From positions 29,913 to 93,912 of the forward strand of contig UCIT01000004.1 of assembly GCA_900472625.1 (NCBI GenBank): a stretch of 64,000 nucleotides of DNA, written 5' to 3'. Made by a program: the position numbers and the translations under genes. Positions 1 through 8,205 of this stretch are shown piece by piece. Position 1 is the stretch's first letter. Every line of letters begins with the position of its first letter. The DNA is from Hyphomicrobiales bacterium (lineage in GTDB: Bacteria; Pseudomonadota; Alphaproteobacteria; Rhizobiales; Rhizobiaceae). Under the pieces are notes generated by a model. It saw only the letters and a list, made by a program, of their open reading frames with translations. It ran no database searches and was not told where the DNA came from.

Positions 1-2
1 CC

Positions 3-989
3 ACGACGTCTGCCCACCGGGCCGCGTCGCTCACACATCGCCTTTTAGCCTTTTCGCGTCGACAGTCACTGGAGAAAAAGCCAGTCGAAGTGACACGCCT
101 CGTCAATTCCATGGAAGACCTTTTTCGCCGAACACTGGGTGAGCAAATCGAGTTGGAAGTAAATCTCGAACCCAACGCGTGGCACGCTATTACCGATGCT
201 AATCAGCTCGAGAGTGCGATTCTCAACCTTGTAATCAACGCTCGTGACGCGATGCCCAAAGGCGGCAAATTGACAGTCGAGACCACGAACTTGGCGTTAT
301 CCGACGCCGATATTGTCCGCGGAGAGTCGCTTCAGCCCGGACATTATGTCGTTCTGGCAGTTAGCGATACAGGCATTGGCATGTCTCAAGCGACGATTGA
401 TAAGGCTTTTGATCCGTTCTTTACCACGAAGCCAATTGGTCAAGGAACAGGCTTGGGGCTATCGATGATCTACGGTTTTGCGCAGCAGTCGGGTGGACAT
501 GCTCGCATCTATAGCCAAGTGGGGCTGGGTACGACGGTCAAACTATATCTCCCGGGTGCGCCGGATACGATCAACGTAGATACTTCAGCAACTGAAGCCA
601 ATTTTGTGCCACCCCGCGGCGATGGCGAGACCGTTCTCGTTGTGGAGGACGACGATTCCGTTCGGATGCTTGTAGTCGATGTCTTGACAGAGCTGGGTTA
701 TCAAGTTTTAGAAGCGATTGATGGCCCTACTGCACTGCCCTTAATCGAAGGACGCACACGCATCGATCTTCTGATTTCTGATGTTGGGCTACCCGGTCTG
801 AACGGTCGCCAGCTTGCGGAGATCGCGCTGATAGCGCGACCAGCGTTAAAGGTCCTCTTTATCACAGGCTACGCGGCTACCGCGGCCTCGCGAGCTGACT
901 TTCTTGCTCCTGGCATGGAGATGATAACTAAACCGTTTGCAATCGACGATCTCGCGCAAAAAGTTCGAGAGATACTGACGACAACATGA
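3..989 (+). CDS. Hybrid sensor histidine kinase, 3' part (gene runs off the window start)
   Basis: The C-terminal part of a hybrid histidine kinase. The reading frame is open to the window edge: before the GTG at 90 it encodes a stretch containing LTHRLLAFSRRQ, typical of the end of a dimerisation helix after the phospho-histidine, so the GTG is not the true start and the gene is 5'-truncated by the window. Next comes an HATPase domain with the N box LNLVINARDAM, G1 DTGIGM, and G2 GQGTGLGLSM. A linker leads to a receiver domain with the acidic pair EDDD, phospho-acceptor Asp in LLISDVGLPG, Thr in ITGYA and Lys in TKPF. Such kinases phosphorylate their own or a partner receiver; the sensed signal would be encoded outside the window. 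No output domain follows. Confidence 0.9.
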   Translation, partial: TTSAHRAASLTHRLLAFSRRQSLEKKPVEVTRLVNSMEDLFRRTLGEQIELEVNLEPNAWHAITDANQLESAILNLVINARDAMPKGGKLTVETTNLALSDADIVRGESLQPGHYVVLAVSDTGIGMSQATIDKAFDPFFTTKPIGQGTGLGLSMIYGFAQQSGGHARIYSQVGLGTTVKLYLPGAPDTINVDTSATEANFVPPRGDGETVLVVEDDDSVRMLVVDVLTELGYQVLEAIDGPTALPLIEGRTRIDLLISDVGLPGLNGRQLAEIALIARPALKVLFITGYAATAASRADFLAPGMEMITKPFAIDDLAQKVREILTTT

Positions 990-1351
990 TTTCATGCCGC
1001 ATAATGTTTAAGATCGACAGCCGTTTGTGAAGCAGTTCAGGCCACAGACGGCTTAAAGATAAAAGCCGCGAGTGGTGGAACGTCGCTTTCTGGACCTATA
1101 GCCGCTCGCAACGCGATGATAATGCAGACGGGCGACAACGTTCAACGACAAGAGAAGCCGGTCAAATCCATCTACTTACCATGTAGTTGGACGTTGGCGA
1201 AGTATCTGGGTAATCGGCCTCTCGTGCATCTGATGCGCATCCGATCGATCGAGAACGGTTTCCCTAGGCAAGGAAAGGGCGCTCTGAAGTGGCCGCGTAG
1301 CACGCAGGCGACCGAGCCTGGCGATCCTGCGTCAGGTTACGCTTGTCCTGC
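990..1351. other. Intergenic, no supported gene
   Basis: The gap between the histidine kinase and the convergent NUDIX gene. An ORF of 79 codons on the plus strand (1116-1355) has no recognisable domain, no clear ribosome binding site and odd composition, so I treat it as chance. I see no convincing terminator or RNA gene. Confidence 0.4.
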
Positions 1352-1759
1352 TTAGAGAATAGGCGCTTGCAGCAGTTTTAGCAGTATCGGTCGGTAGTCA
1401 TTCAGCGCAAACGTCAAGTCGTCCAACTCGGGAAGCTTGAACCATCCAAGATCGGAATGCTCATCTCCCAGGAGCAAACCGCTACCCCCTGACCACTCCG
1501 AGACGACATAGATATAGAATGGTGTGGTCTTCGATTTGTCGTCTGGCTCGTAGACAGTTGCCAGCAGCGTGAAAGAGGTGGGCGTCAGTCCAACCTCTTC
1601 CTGGCATTCACGAATGAGGGCATCTTCGGCCTCCTCACCGCGATCAACATGTCCACCCACAAGGTCCCACCGTCCAGCCGACCATTTCCGGTGCTCTGCG
1701 CGTTTCACAAGGAGAACTTTTTGATCAGATATGAACGCTGCGCAGACGATCTTTTTCAT
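1352..1759 (-). CDS. NUDIX hydrolase
   Basis: A 135-residue single-domain NUDIX hydrolase, expected to cleave a nucleoside diphosphate linked to another moiety. The Nudix box is visible at about residues 36-58: GGHVDRGEEAEDALIREC then QEEVGL, fitting GX5EX7REUXEEXGU with all catalytic Glu residues present. The N-terminus (KIVCAAFISDQKVLLVKRA) is the usual first beta strand. Length is normal for a stand-alone housecleaning or MutT-like member. A GAGG ribosome binding site precedes the ATG. It is convergent with the kinase and lies downstream of the broken corA. The substrate cannot be told from sequence. Confidence 0.88.
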   Translation of the reverse strand: MKKIVCAAFISDQKVLLVKRAEHRKWSAGRWDLVGGHVDRGEEAEDALIRECQEEVGLTPTSFTLLATVYEPDDKSKTTPFYIYVVSEWSGGSGLLLGDEHSDLGWFKLPELDDLTFALNDYRPILLKLLQAPIL

Positions 1760-1811
1760 CGAGGCCTCGTTTTGATTTCACACGCCAGAGGTTCTGTCTG
1801 GCAACCGAAGC

Positions 1812-2214
1812 TCAGAACCAACCCTTCCTCCAAAACCAAAGCAGTGGAGCCACGGCACTAAGAATAATTACACTCCACGCGAAGGGGTAGCCCCATGTCC
1901 AGTTCATTTCCGGCATGAATTTGAAATTCATTCCCCACACGCCGGCCATGAGTGTGGGTGGTACCCCGACCACCGAGGCAATCGTTAGGACTTTGAAAAT
2001 GTCGTTCTGTTCGATCGTGATGAAGCCCAGGACCGCATCCAGCAGGAACTGCGTCTTGTCGGACAGGTGCGTCTCGTAGTCGCTCAATGATGCAACGTCT
2101 TTTGAGACGGCGTGGAGCTGATCTCGAAACTCGTCGGACAACATTTCATGGCAGACATCGAGCGTGAATGTCGCCATCCTCCCCACACCAAGCAGTACAT
2201 CGCGTGCCTTTGAA
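1812..2214 (-). pseudogene. corA: corA magnesium transporter, 3' fragment cut off by IS21 insertion
   Basis: C-terminal fragment of a CorA-family Mg2+ channel. It encodes the long helix region and the two C-terminal membrane helices, with the family signature GMN in GVWGMNFKFMPE followed by a second hydrophobic helix and the basic end WRKGWF. The fragment is separated from the rest of the gene by the IS21 element at 2215-4812. Deleting the element and one copy of the CCTTTGAA duplication rejoins the frame as DRSSKARDVLLGVGR, so insertion was a simple single event. Any ORF reading from the IS into this part starts in IS sequence and is unlikely to make a channel. Confidence 0.92.
2207..2214. 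repeat. Target-site duplication of IS21 element, left copy
   Basis: CCTTTGAA, identical to 4813-4820. The pair flanks the element exactly outside its inverted TGCA termini. Eight bases is within the range known for IS21-family transposition. Confidence 0.92.
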
Positions 2215-2388
2215 TGCAAATTCCGAGGCATGTCGCCCCCTGATTCCGACATGATGCCGCCCCCCAATTCCGAGAATTAGTCGCCCCCCAGTTCCGAGAT
2301 GATGTCGCCCCCTGATTGGGGTGTTTGTCGGGGTGTCCTGCTGGTGAGAAGTTCGTCCCTTTCAGGTGTGCTGAGAGGAAGGAACGCA

Positions 2389-3936
2389 ATGCCAGCGGAG
2401 AGAGTAGCGATGCGGCGTGTCCGCGAGATTTTAAGACACAGATTTGAAGAAGGGCTCGGCCACAAGTCGATTGCGGTGCGTGTTGGGGCTGCTCCTTCGA
2501 CCGTGCGTGAGACATTGCGCCGTCTGGAGCGTGCCGGGCTATCGTGGCCGTTGGCTGAGGATGTCAGCGATGCGGTACTGGAAGCTGCCCTCTATAAGGC
2601 TGCCGGGACAAAGACAGGTCATCGGCGCATCGCCGAGCCTGATTGGGCGCAGGTTCACCGCGAGCTGAAGCGCAAGCATGTGACGCTGCAGATCCTGTGG
2701 GACGAATATATCGGCCTTCATCCTGAGGGTTACCGCTATTCCCGCTACTGTGATTTGTATCGCCATTGGGCTTTGAAGCTGCCTGTGACGATGCGCCAGG
2801 ATCATGCGGCTGGCGAAAAGCTCTTCGTCGATTATGCAGGCGACACGGTCACTGTTGTGATCGACAGATTGTCCGGTAAGACGCGGCAGGCTCATCTGTT
2901 TGTTGGAGTGCTCGGCGCTTCGAGCCTTTCATTTGCCCATGCCCGCTGGAGCGAGACACTTCCCGACTGGATCGAATGCCATCTGCTTGCGCTTGAGACA
3001 TTCGGCGGCGCACCGGCTCTGCTTGTTCCCGACAATGCCAAGGTTGCCGTCATCAAGGCATGCCATTTTGATCCGCAGGTCAATCGCACCTACACCGGGA
3101 TGGCGACACATTACGGCAGCGCGGTTCTTCCAACGCGACCACGTCGGCCGCGCGACAAGGCGAAAGTCGAAGCGGCGGTTCGCATCGTCGAGCGCTGGCT
3201 ACTGGGTCGGATGCGACATCGCGTGTTCTACAGCCTTGCTGACGTGAACAAAGCGATTGGCGAACTCCTCCAAGATCTGAACGACAAACGCGTCTTGCGC
3301 CGCATTGGGCGCACAAGGCGACAGTTATTTGAAGAGCTCGACTATCCCGCCCTGCGACCGCTTCCGGTCGAGCGATATGTCTTTGCTGAATGGAAGATAC
3401 GCCGGGCTGGCCTCGATTATCATGTCGATATCGACAAGCACTTTTACTCCGTGCCCTACCGGTTTGCCCGTGAGCAGGTCGAGGCACGGATCACTGCCAA
3501 CACGATCGAGATATTCTACAAGGGCGAACGGATCGCAGCCCACAGGCGATCAAGCGGCAATGGCAAGCACACGACGATACCGGAGCACATGCCATCTTCC
3601 CATCGGCGGTTCGCCGACTGGACGATCGAGCGTATCAGCCGCGAGGCATCGGCAATCGGATCTGACGTCGCTTTGCTCTGTGACCGCATTCTCGCCGACC
3701 GCCCGCATCCCGAACAGGGCTACAGAGCTTGCCTCGGCATCATTCGGCTCGTCAAAGCTTTCGAGCGGGAAAGGGTCAATGCAGCCTGTGGCCGAGCATT
3801 GGAAATCGGCGCTCGAACCTATGGATCGGTGCGCTCCATTCTCGACAATCACCTGGACCGACCATCGACCTCATCGGCTCCATCGTCTGAACCCATCCAC
3901 CACTCCAACATCCGCGGTTCCCGCTATTACCACTAA
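2389..3936 (+). CDS. istA: IS21-family transposase IstA
   Basis: DDE recombinase of the IS21 element, about 515 residues from the ATG at 2389, which has a good upstream GAGAGGAAGG site; an in-frame start further upstream at 2299 lies in the terminal repeats and is less likely. The N-terminus is a helix-turn-helix (KSIAVRVGAAPSTVRETLRRL). The integrase core shows the Asp in KLFVDYAGD, the second Asp in VPDNAKVAV and the Glu in RDKAKVEAAV. The C-terminal part carries the Mu-transposase-like beta domain (DYHVDIDKHFYSVPYRF). It cuts and joins the element ends together with IstB, whose gene follows 11 bp downstream. Confidence 0.95.
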   Translation: MPAERVAMRRVREILRHRFEEGLGHKSIAVRVGAAPSTVRETLRRLERAGLSWPLAEDVSDAVLEAALYKAAGTKTGHRRIAEPDWAQVHRELKRKHVTLQILWDEYIGLHPEGYRYSRYCDLYRHWALKLPVTMRQDHAAGEKLFVDYAGDTVTVVIDRLSGKTRQAHLFVGVLGASSLSFAHARWSETLPDWIECHLLALETFGGAPALLVPDNAKVAVIKACHFDPQVNRTYTGMATHYGSAVLPTRPRRPRDKAKVEAAVRIVERWLLGRMRHRVFYSLADVNKAIGELLQDLNDKRVLRRIGRTRRQLFEELDYPALRPLPVERYVFAEWKIRRAGLDYHVDIDKHFYSVPYRFAREQVEARITANTIEIFYKGERIAAHRRSSGNGKHTTIPEHMPSSHRRFADWTIERISREASAIGSDVALLCDRILADRPHPEQGYRACLGIIRLVKAFERERVNAACGRALEIGARTYGSVRSILDNHLDRPSTSSAPSSEPIHHSNIRGSRYYH

Positions 3937-3947
3937 GGAGAAGTTAC

Positions 3948-4685
3948 ATGCTTGCACATCCTACCCTTGATAAGCTGAATGCCATGGGCCTGACCGGCAT
4001 GGCCAAGGCGTTCCACGAACTGATCACCCACGGAGAGAGTGAACAACTCTCTCATGCCGAATGGCTTGGGCTCCTGCTCGAGCGAGAATGGAGCTCTCGC
4101 CACGATCGCAAGCTTGCCACCCGATTGCGGTTTGCCAAGCTGCGCCATCACGCCGTGCCAGAGGATGTCGATTACCGTAGTGAACGCGGACTTGATCGGG
4201 CGCTGTTCATGAGGCTCATCGCTGGAGACTGGATCGATGCGCACGACAATCTCGCGATTTGCGGCCATTCGGGCGTTGGCAAAAGCTGGTTGGCCTGCGC
4301 CCTCGGCCACAAAGCATGCCGGGACGATCGCTCAGTTCTCTATCAGCGCGTTCCTCGGCTGTTTGCCAATCTCGCTCTGGCTCATGGCGATGGTCGCTAC
4401 GCCAGACTGCAACGCACTCTTGGCCACGTCCAGCTTCTGATCCTTGATGACTGGGGGCTGGAGCCACTCAATGAGCAAGCGCGTCATGATCTCTTGGAAA
4501 TCCTCGAAGATCGCTACGGACGTCGCTCAACGATCATCACCAGCCAACTTCCTGTGTCAGCCTGGCATGACTTTATCGGCCACCCCACCTACGCTGACGC
4601 CATTCTGGATCGCCTCGTCCACAACGCACACCGCATCGACTTATCAGGCGATAGCCTGCGGCGAAATCAGCCACGAAAATCTTGA
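3948..4685 (+). CDS. istB: IS21-family helper ATPase IstB
   Basis: A 245-residue AAA+ ATPase related to DnaC/DnaA that activates the IstA transposase and selects target DNA. Walker A is GHSGVGKSWL at about residue 105, Walker B is LLILDDWGLEP, and the sensor region reads STIITSQLP. The N-terminal IstB leader (LDKLNAMGLTGMAKAFHELI) is complete. An AAGGAG site lies before the ATG, 11 bp after the istA stop, so the two genes form one operon. Nothing in it looks damaged. Confidence 0.95.
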   Translation: MLAHPTLDKLNAMGLTGMAKAFHELITHGESEQLSHAEWLGLLLEREWSSRHDRKLATRLRFAKLRHHAVPEDVDYRSERGLDRALFMRLIAGDWIDAHDNLAICGHSGVGKSWLACALGHKACRDDRSVLYQRVPRLFANLALAHGDGRYARLQRTLGHVQLLILDDWGLEPLNEQARHDLLEILEDRYGRRSTIITSQLPVSAWHDFIGHPTYADAILDRLVHNAHRIDLSGDSLRRNQPRKS

Positions 4686-4812
4686 CTCCCAACCACGATA
4701 GACTGAAAACAATCGAGACCAGCAGGACCCCAGCCTCAAGGGGGCGAGATCATCCCGGAATCCGGGGGCGCTATCATCTCGGAACAAAGGGGCGGCTTCA
4801 TCGGAATCTGCA

Positions 4813-4820
4813 CCTTTGAA
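4813..4820. repeat. Target-site duplication of IS21 element, right copy
   Basis: CCTTTGAA, the right-hand copy matching 2207-2214, immediately outside the right TGCA terminus of the element. Confidence 0.92.
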
Positions 4821-5407
4821 GACCGATCGCCAAGCGCCCCGACTTTCGACAAGGCTTTTCGCAGGGTGAAATCTGCTCCGCGTTGCGCGGTGGACCCTTT
4901 CAAGTTGCCCCGGAACACAGTGCGGGATACCTCGTCTACCGCGCTCGCGAGGTGTTCAAGGACATCTGCGCCTCGATCTACGATCGCTTCGAGCAGTGCA
5001 ACGAAAACGCCCATTCCACTGGCAAGGGCTTCCTCACGCTGCAAACGCTCGGCGACGGCATCGAAGCTCGGTAAAGTCTCGTAGCGTACTGTGATCAGTA
5101 TCTCAGAGCTTACGATAAAGCCCGCAGGGGACAGTTCGGCGTGCTCTGTCGTCGCCTATCCAATCACAGGAGCACTTAAATAGAGACGGTCGCCAGATTT
5201 TGACAACCGGCTTGTCACCTCGATCTCACTCAACGCTTCCTTGGTTGGCACTTTCACCTTCGCGCGGCGCTCGACGAATTCGATCTCCTCGGAGTTGGGA
5301 TTGATGAGGTCTAGCCATATGACGTGGCCAGGCAAGTCTTCGTTGAGCCCACCGGGTCTGACGGTACCTTCGGCATCACGGTATATGTTCAGCACTGAAG
5401 GCTCCAA
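4813..5407 (-). pseudogene. corA: corA magnesium transporter, 5' fragment with internal amber stop
   Basis: N-terminal and middle part of the same CorA gene. It begins near 5407 (the exact start is uncertain: TTG at 5407 or the GTG at 5395 giving VLNIYRD) and runs through VIWLDLINPNSEE, the usual CorA N-terminal domain. At about 5156-5158 the frame hits TAG after SAPVIG, then continues without any shift as ATTEHAELSPAGFIVSSEIL and onward to the coiled helix ending GDRSSK at the IS junction. So the gene carries a nonsense codon independent of the IS insertion. Together with 1812-2214 it forms one dead transporter gene. Confidence 0.9.
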
Positions 5408-5455
5408 CGCAATTGATTGTCACGAGGCGATCGTCCAGCGTTACCTTGGCTCGAC

Positions 5456-5671
5456 CTACCAATTACCCGGATCGGCCGTCTGGTCGGTGGCGGCGAACTT
5501 ATTCGCGCCATCGCGGTCGAGTTCCAGCCTCCCCGCAATGCCGGCAGCGTCCGTAACAACAAAAGTGGTTGGCGGGGGCTCATTCATCATTTTCTGGTAG
5601 GTGAGCAACGCCGCTTCTTCATGGGTATCCGCATCTATTTGGTATTCAACGGTTACAGAGAATTTTGGCAT
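5456..5671 (-). CDS. Small conserved-type hypothetical protein
   Basis: A 71-residue soluble protein with an AAGGAG site directly before its ATG. I do not recognise a named family. The N-terminus (MPKFSVTVEYQIDADTHEEA then A, Y, K and M residues and a Pro-rich turn before FVV) resembles that of the 70-residue protein at 24903-25115: both begin MP..x-V-T, have an Ala-rich helix with Tyr-x-Met, then P-T-F/D-F and a valine strand. This suggests a small paralogous family with a beta-alpha-beta fold. The gene lies upstream of the corA remnant in the same orientation. Confidence 0.7.
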   Translation of the reverse strand: MPKFSVTVEYQIDADTHEEAALLTYQKMMNEPPPTTFVVTDAAGIAGRLELDRDGANKFAATDQTADPGNW

Positions 5672-5899
5672 GAGATCTCCTTTGAAACTACATGATAAGG
5701 TAGCGCCTTCGCTAGCTGAAACCAGCGATTCTCGCGAAAGGTATCAAAAGGCGGTCAAATCAATCGGCCGGACAATAAATTCGGCTATCCCGTTTTCAGT
5801 GGAACGGTATCGTCTAGCGAAACGTCCTCGTGATGATGCAAGACGTCAAGAGTCCGACGTTGTACCGGCCTCTTGACGTGGCATGACAAGCTTACTGCA

Positions 5900-6208
5900 T
5901 CAGTTGTTGTGGGCGGTGCAGGCCTCGTCTTCCGGCGTTGCATTGCTTTTGCCGCCTTGCGTCTGGAGTTTTCCGTCTCCAGCGCTGCTTGCGGGATTGG
6001 CACACTTGGTTTTATCCATTTTCATAGTGCTGCCCGTTGAGGACGAATCAACCGCTTTTGGACTCTTCATGTCGGAATTTGCACCGCCTCCGGTATCAGT
6101 CTGACTCTTGTCCATGGTCGACCCTGCCGGGGCGGGATTGGACTGTGCAAAAGCAGATGTTGCCATTCCGATGGCGAGGATGGCTGTAGCGACGATCTTA
6201 AAACGCAT
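5900..6208 (-). CDS. Small secreted Ser/Thr/Ala-rich protein
   Basis: A 102-residue protein with a clear Sec signal peptide (MRFKIVATAILAIGMATSAFA, cleavage after AFA). The mature part is low-complexity, rich in Ser, Thr, Gly, Asp and Lys, with two Cys residues (KCANPAS and DEACTAH) that could pair in the periplasm. A strong AAGGAGG site precedes the ATG. No enzymatic domain is evident. Small periplasmic proteins of this kind are common in rhizobia; the function is unknown. Confidence 0.82.
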   Translation of the reverse strand: MRFKIVATAILAIGMATSAFAQSNPAPAGSTMDKSQTDTGGGANSDMKSPKAVDSSSTGSTMKMDKTKCANPASSAGDGKLQTQGGKSNATPEDEACTAHNN

Positions 6209-6495
6209 TGTTTCCTCCTTGGATGATGCGCAGTTTACGGACGCTAATTAAGGCGAGGTGTGGTTGTTCCTCTGATTTATTGGAAACGCCGGGATAATTA
6301 AGCTCCATGTTCCGCTTGCCCGGTCGGAAACCCAGGCTAGGGAATCGTCAGCGCACGAAGCGTTTCACTTTCGATGCAAGTTCTTCCCGCAGGTCAGAAA
6401 ACTCAATGAAAATAACCCTGCACGTCGGCCACGGGCTCAAGGTTCCCAGAGTGCCAACCGCTGCGCCTGACGATCGACTTCGGGCGCCGGTTTCG

Positions 6496-6690
6496 AACGA
6501 AATTGCAAGATGGCTGAGTCGGCACATGCGTATGTGCGCGGCAGCGTGATCACAGCGTTGATGCTGGAATGCATGATCGGCGGTTACAAAGGGCTTTACC
6601 GCACATGCCGATGGGACCACCAGGGGTATGCCAGGAACCGTCAAGGCGCTGATGCGGCAGGCAGCAAGTTATACGGGTTGCGCCTTATGA
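6496..6690 (+). pseudogene. DUF2252-family gene remnant with large internal deletion
   Basis: A relic of a second copy of the DUF2252 gene found intact at 12954-14150. The plus strand reads ERNCKMAESAHAYVRGS, almost the same as ERNRKMAESAHAYVRGS of the intact protein, then jumps directly to VITALMLECMIGGY, which matches TTALMLERMIEGY about 95 residues later in the intact protein. After that the frame is broken although DNA similarity (CCAGGAACCGTCAAGGCGCT) continues into the PGTVKALM region. Upstream, the DDR..RA..V motif is present but in another frame. So deletion and frameshifts both occurred. Confidence 0.8.
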
Positions 6691-6936
6691 TGGTGTCCCA
6701 GGCGTCGTTTCTCCATCTCCCCTGCGCAGACGGCGCAACCTGTCTAGGTTAGTCCTAGCGCTGGAAACACGAGCAGCTGACATGTCGCAACTCTTGGACA
6801 GCATAACCAGAAGCTCTTCACCCTCGTTCAACGATATCACGCCGCGAGTGGCTAACCGGTCGACCAAGAAAAGTAGAGCGCCCTCAGCCGCAAGCGCGCG
6901 CCGTCTCATTTCCTTCTCGTAGGTTTTCTCAGCCAT
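6685..6936 (-). CDS. Small helical hypothetical protein, predicted EcfG-controlled
   Basis: An 83-residue predicted all-helical, charged protein (MAEKTYEKEMRRRALAAEGA at the start). I do not recognise the family. The ATG at 6936 is preferred because GGAGG lies just upstream. Twenty bases above it sits a GGAAC-N16-GGTT site (6956-6980), so it is probably part of the general stress response. A degenerate second copy lies at 19385-19620, in the same relation to a VOC gene and Crp-type sequence. Confidence 0.72.
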   Translation of the reverse strand: MAEKTYEKEMRRRALAAEGALLFLVDRLATRGVISLNEGEELLVMLSKSCDMSAARVSSARTNLDRLRRLRRGDGETTPGTPS

Positions 6937-6955
6937 GTCGTCCTCCGTAGCGGAC

Positions 6956-6980
6956 AACCATCATATGACGTGCTTGTTCC
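6956..6980 (-). promoter_or_regulatory. EcfG-type promoter
   Basis: On the minus strand GGAAC, 16 bases, GGTT. It reads toward the start codon at 6936. The form matches the GGAAC-N18-TT consensus of EcfG/RpoE2 general-stress sigma factors. The degenerate paralogue at 19.6 kb has the same layout with GGGAC in place of GGAAC. Confidence 0.7.
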
Positions 6981-7284
6981 CTGCGGAATTCGGGATCGGA
7001 GCGTCGTGACGGCGGGGGCCACGCCTCAAGTGGCGATTGCAGGCGGCCACGTAAGTTGCTCTTGCGATCACACCGGCACGGTCGCTGCCAGCGCGAACTC
7101 CCGCGAGAGACACTGCGCCCATCCGAGACGGCATTCGCGTCCCCCGTTCGGACCGCCGCCGAGAACACGCGACGACGTTCCCGAAAAGGCGGGTGCGCTC
7201 GGCGCAACAGCGACATGGTGGATGTGGTCTGCAAGGCAACATAATCGAGACAATGTCCTATGAGACCGGGAGGAATGGTAACAC

Positions 7285-7377
7285 ACGTGCTTCCTGCTGG
7301 ACCCCAGCCACAACAACGTTGAGGCTGTCTGCCACGGCCCGGGAACGCGGTCGGCCACCGATGTGATTACAACGCGG
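7285..7377 (+). pseudogene. VOC-family gene, 3' remnant
   Basis: About thirty codons matching the C-terminus of the intact VOC gene at 20526-20930. Here the plus strand reads CFLLDPSHNNVEAVCHGPGT, and the intact gene has CFLLDPSGNNVEAVYHGPGT, followed in both by R-S-x-x-D-V-x-T-T-R. Nothing of the first two-thirds of the gene can be found upstream and there is no start codon. It lies just downstream of the small stress gene and convergent with the Crp gene, the same order as at 19.4-21.0 kb. Confidence 0.82.
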
Positions 7378-7404
7378 CCACCTCTCTGTGGCAGCATGGC
7401 CGGG

Positions 7405-8124
7405 TCAACGGGGCTCCACTCGCAGGCTGAGGTAGGTCTGATCGAAGCCCGCAATTTCGCAAAGGCGCGGCCAATCCTTGATCGTTACGGTGCGCGCATC
7501 CCACGCAAAAGCCTCCTGGCGTCGAAGAGCCTGTAGCGTTTTGTTCGCATGGACAAGGGAAATACCCACCACGTCAGCCAGTTCTGCTTGGGTCAGGGCG
7601 AGCTGAAACGACCAGCCATCCACCTTGCCTACTGTCCGCAGTCGGACGTACAACTCACAGATGAGGTGGGCGATATGTGCCTGTTTTGATCTCCGTCCCA
7701 TCGAAGCAATCCACTCCCGATTGATCGCAGCGTCAACAATCGTGTTCAACCACAGCAGCCTTGTGAGATGTGGCATAGTTTCGGTCAGCCTTCTCAATTC
7801 TGTGTGGTCGGCGAAAGCAACACGGCACGGAGAAAGTGCGACAATACCGTGGTCGAGCTTGTGAAGCAAAAATGCGTGCAAATCGACGAAATCACCTGGC
7901 ACCTGAAGAGCCGTGAACTGGCGTGTGCCGTCAGCCATTTGCTTGTAGCGGGCCGATAGGCCGTCAACCATAAGGGTACTATAGGTCGGCCGCTCACCCT
8001 CGCTCACGATGTCCTCGCCGGGCGCAAAAGTCCGGCCGATCTTGATGGTATCACGCAATCTGTCAGTCTCTTCGTCAGTAACCACGTCGCGGCTTTGAAG
8101 ATTCATTAGAAGGGGTTCGATCAT
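7405..8124 (-). CDS. Crp/Fnr-family transcriptional regulator
   Basis: About 239 residues. N-terminal cyclic-nucleotide-binding-like beta barrel (roughly residues 25-130, FAPGEDIVSEGERPTYSTLM then QVPGDFVDLHAF), a dimerisation helix, and a C-terminal winged helix with recognition helix in LTQAELADVVGISLVHANKT LQALRR region. It lacks the four Fe-S cysteines of Fnr/FixK-type oxygen sensors. The start is chosen at 8124 (MIEPLL), the usual N-terminus of this rhizobial group; an ATG at 8145 is possible. It probably regulates stress or metabolic genes nearby, target unknown. Confidence 0.9.
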   Translation of the reverse strand: MIEPLLMNLQSRDVVTDEETDRLRDTIKIGRTFAPGEDIVSEGERPTYSTLMVDGLSARYKQMADGTRQFTALQVPGDFVDLHAFLLHKLDHGIVALSPCRVAFADHTELRRLTETMPHLTRLLWLNTIVDAAINREWIASMGRRSKQAHIAHLICELYVRLRTVGKVDGWSFQLALTQAELADVVGISLVHANKTLQALRRQEAFAWDARTVTIKDWPRLCEIAGFDQTYLSLRVEPR

Positions 8125-8205
8125 ATTGGTCTCTTTTAATGTCATCTACAAAAGGATGGCGATCTGCACCAGACGAGGACAACTCTAAGCAGCGCTGGTT
8201 ACCAG

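Larger units (their letters stand above)
2215..4812 (+). mobile_element. Complete IS21-family insertion sequence
   Basis: A 2598-bp element with istA and istB in tandem. The ends are imperfect inverted repeats: TGCAAATTCCGA at the left and, read on the minus strand, TGCAGATTCCGA at the right. Inside each end the motif TTCCGA followed about 8 bases later by GTCGCCCCC is repeated (roughly four units between 2221 and 2315, three on the right between 4740 and 4806), the multiple terminal transposase-binding repeats typical of the family. Both ORFs are intact and the 8-bp direct repeat (CCTTTGAA) is perfect, so the insertion is probably recent. It splits corA. Confidence 0.95.

Noticed and set aside
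1116..1355. 79-codon ORF on the plus strand
   Set aside because: No domain, no ribosome site, overlaps the 3' end of the NUDIX gene.
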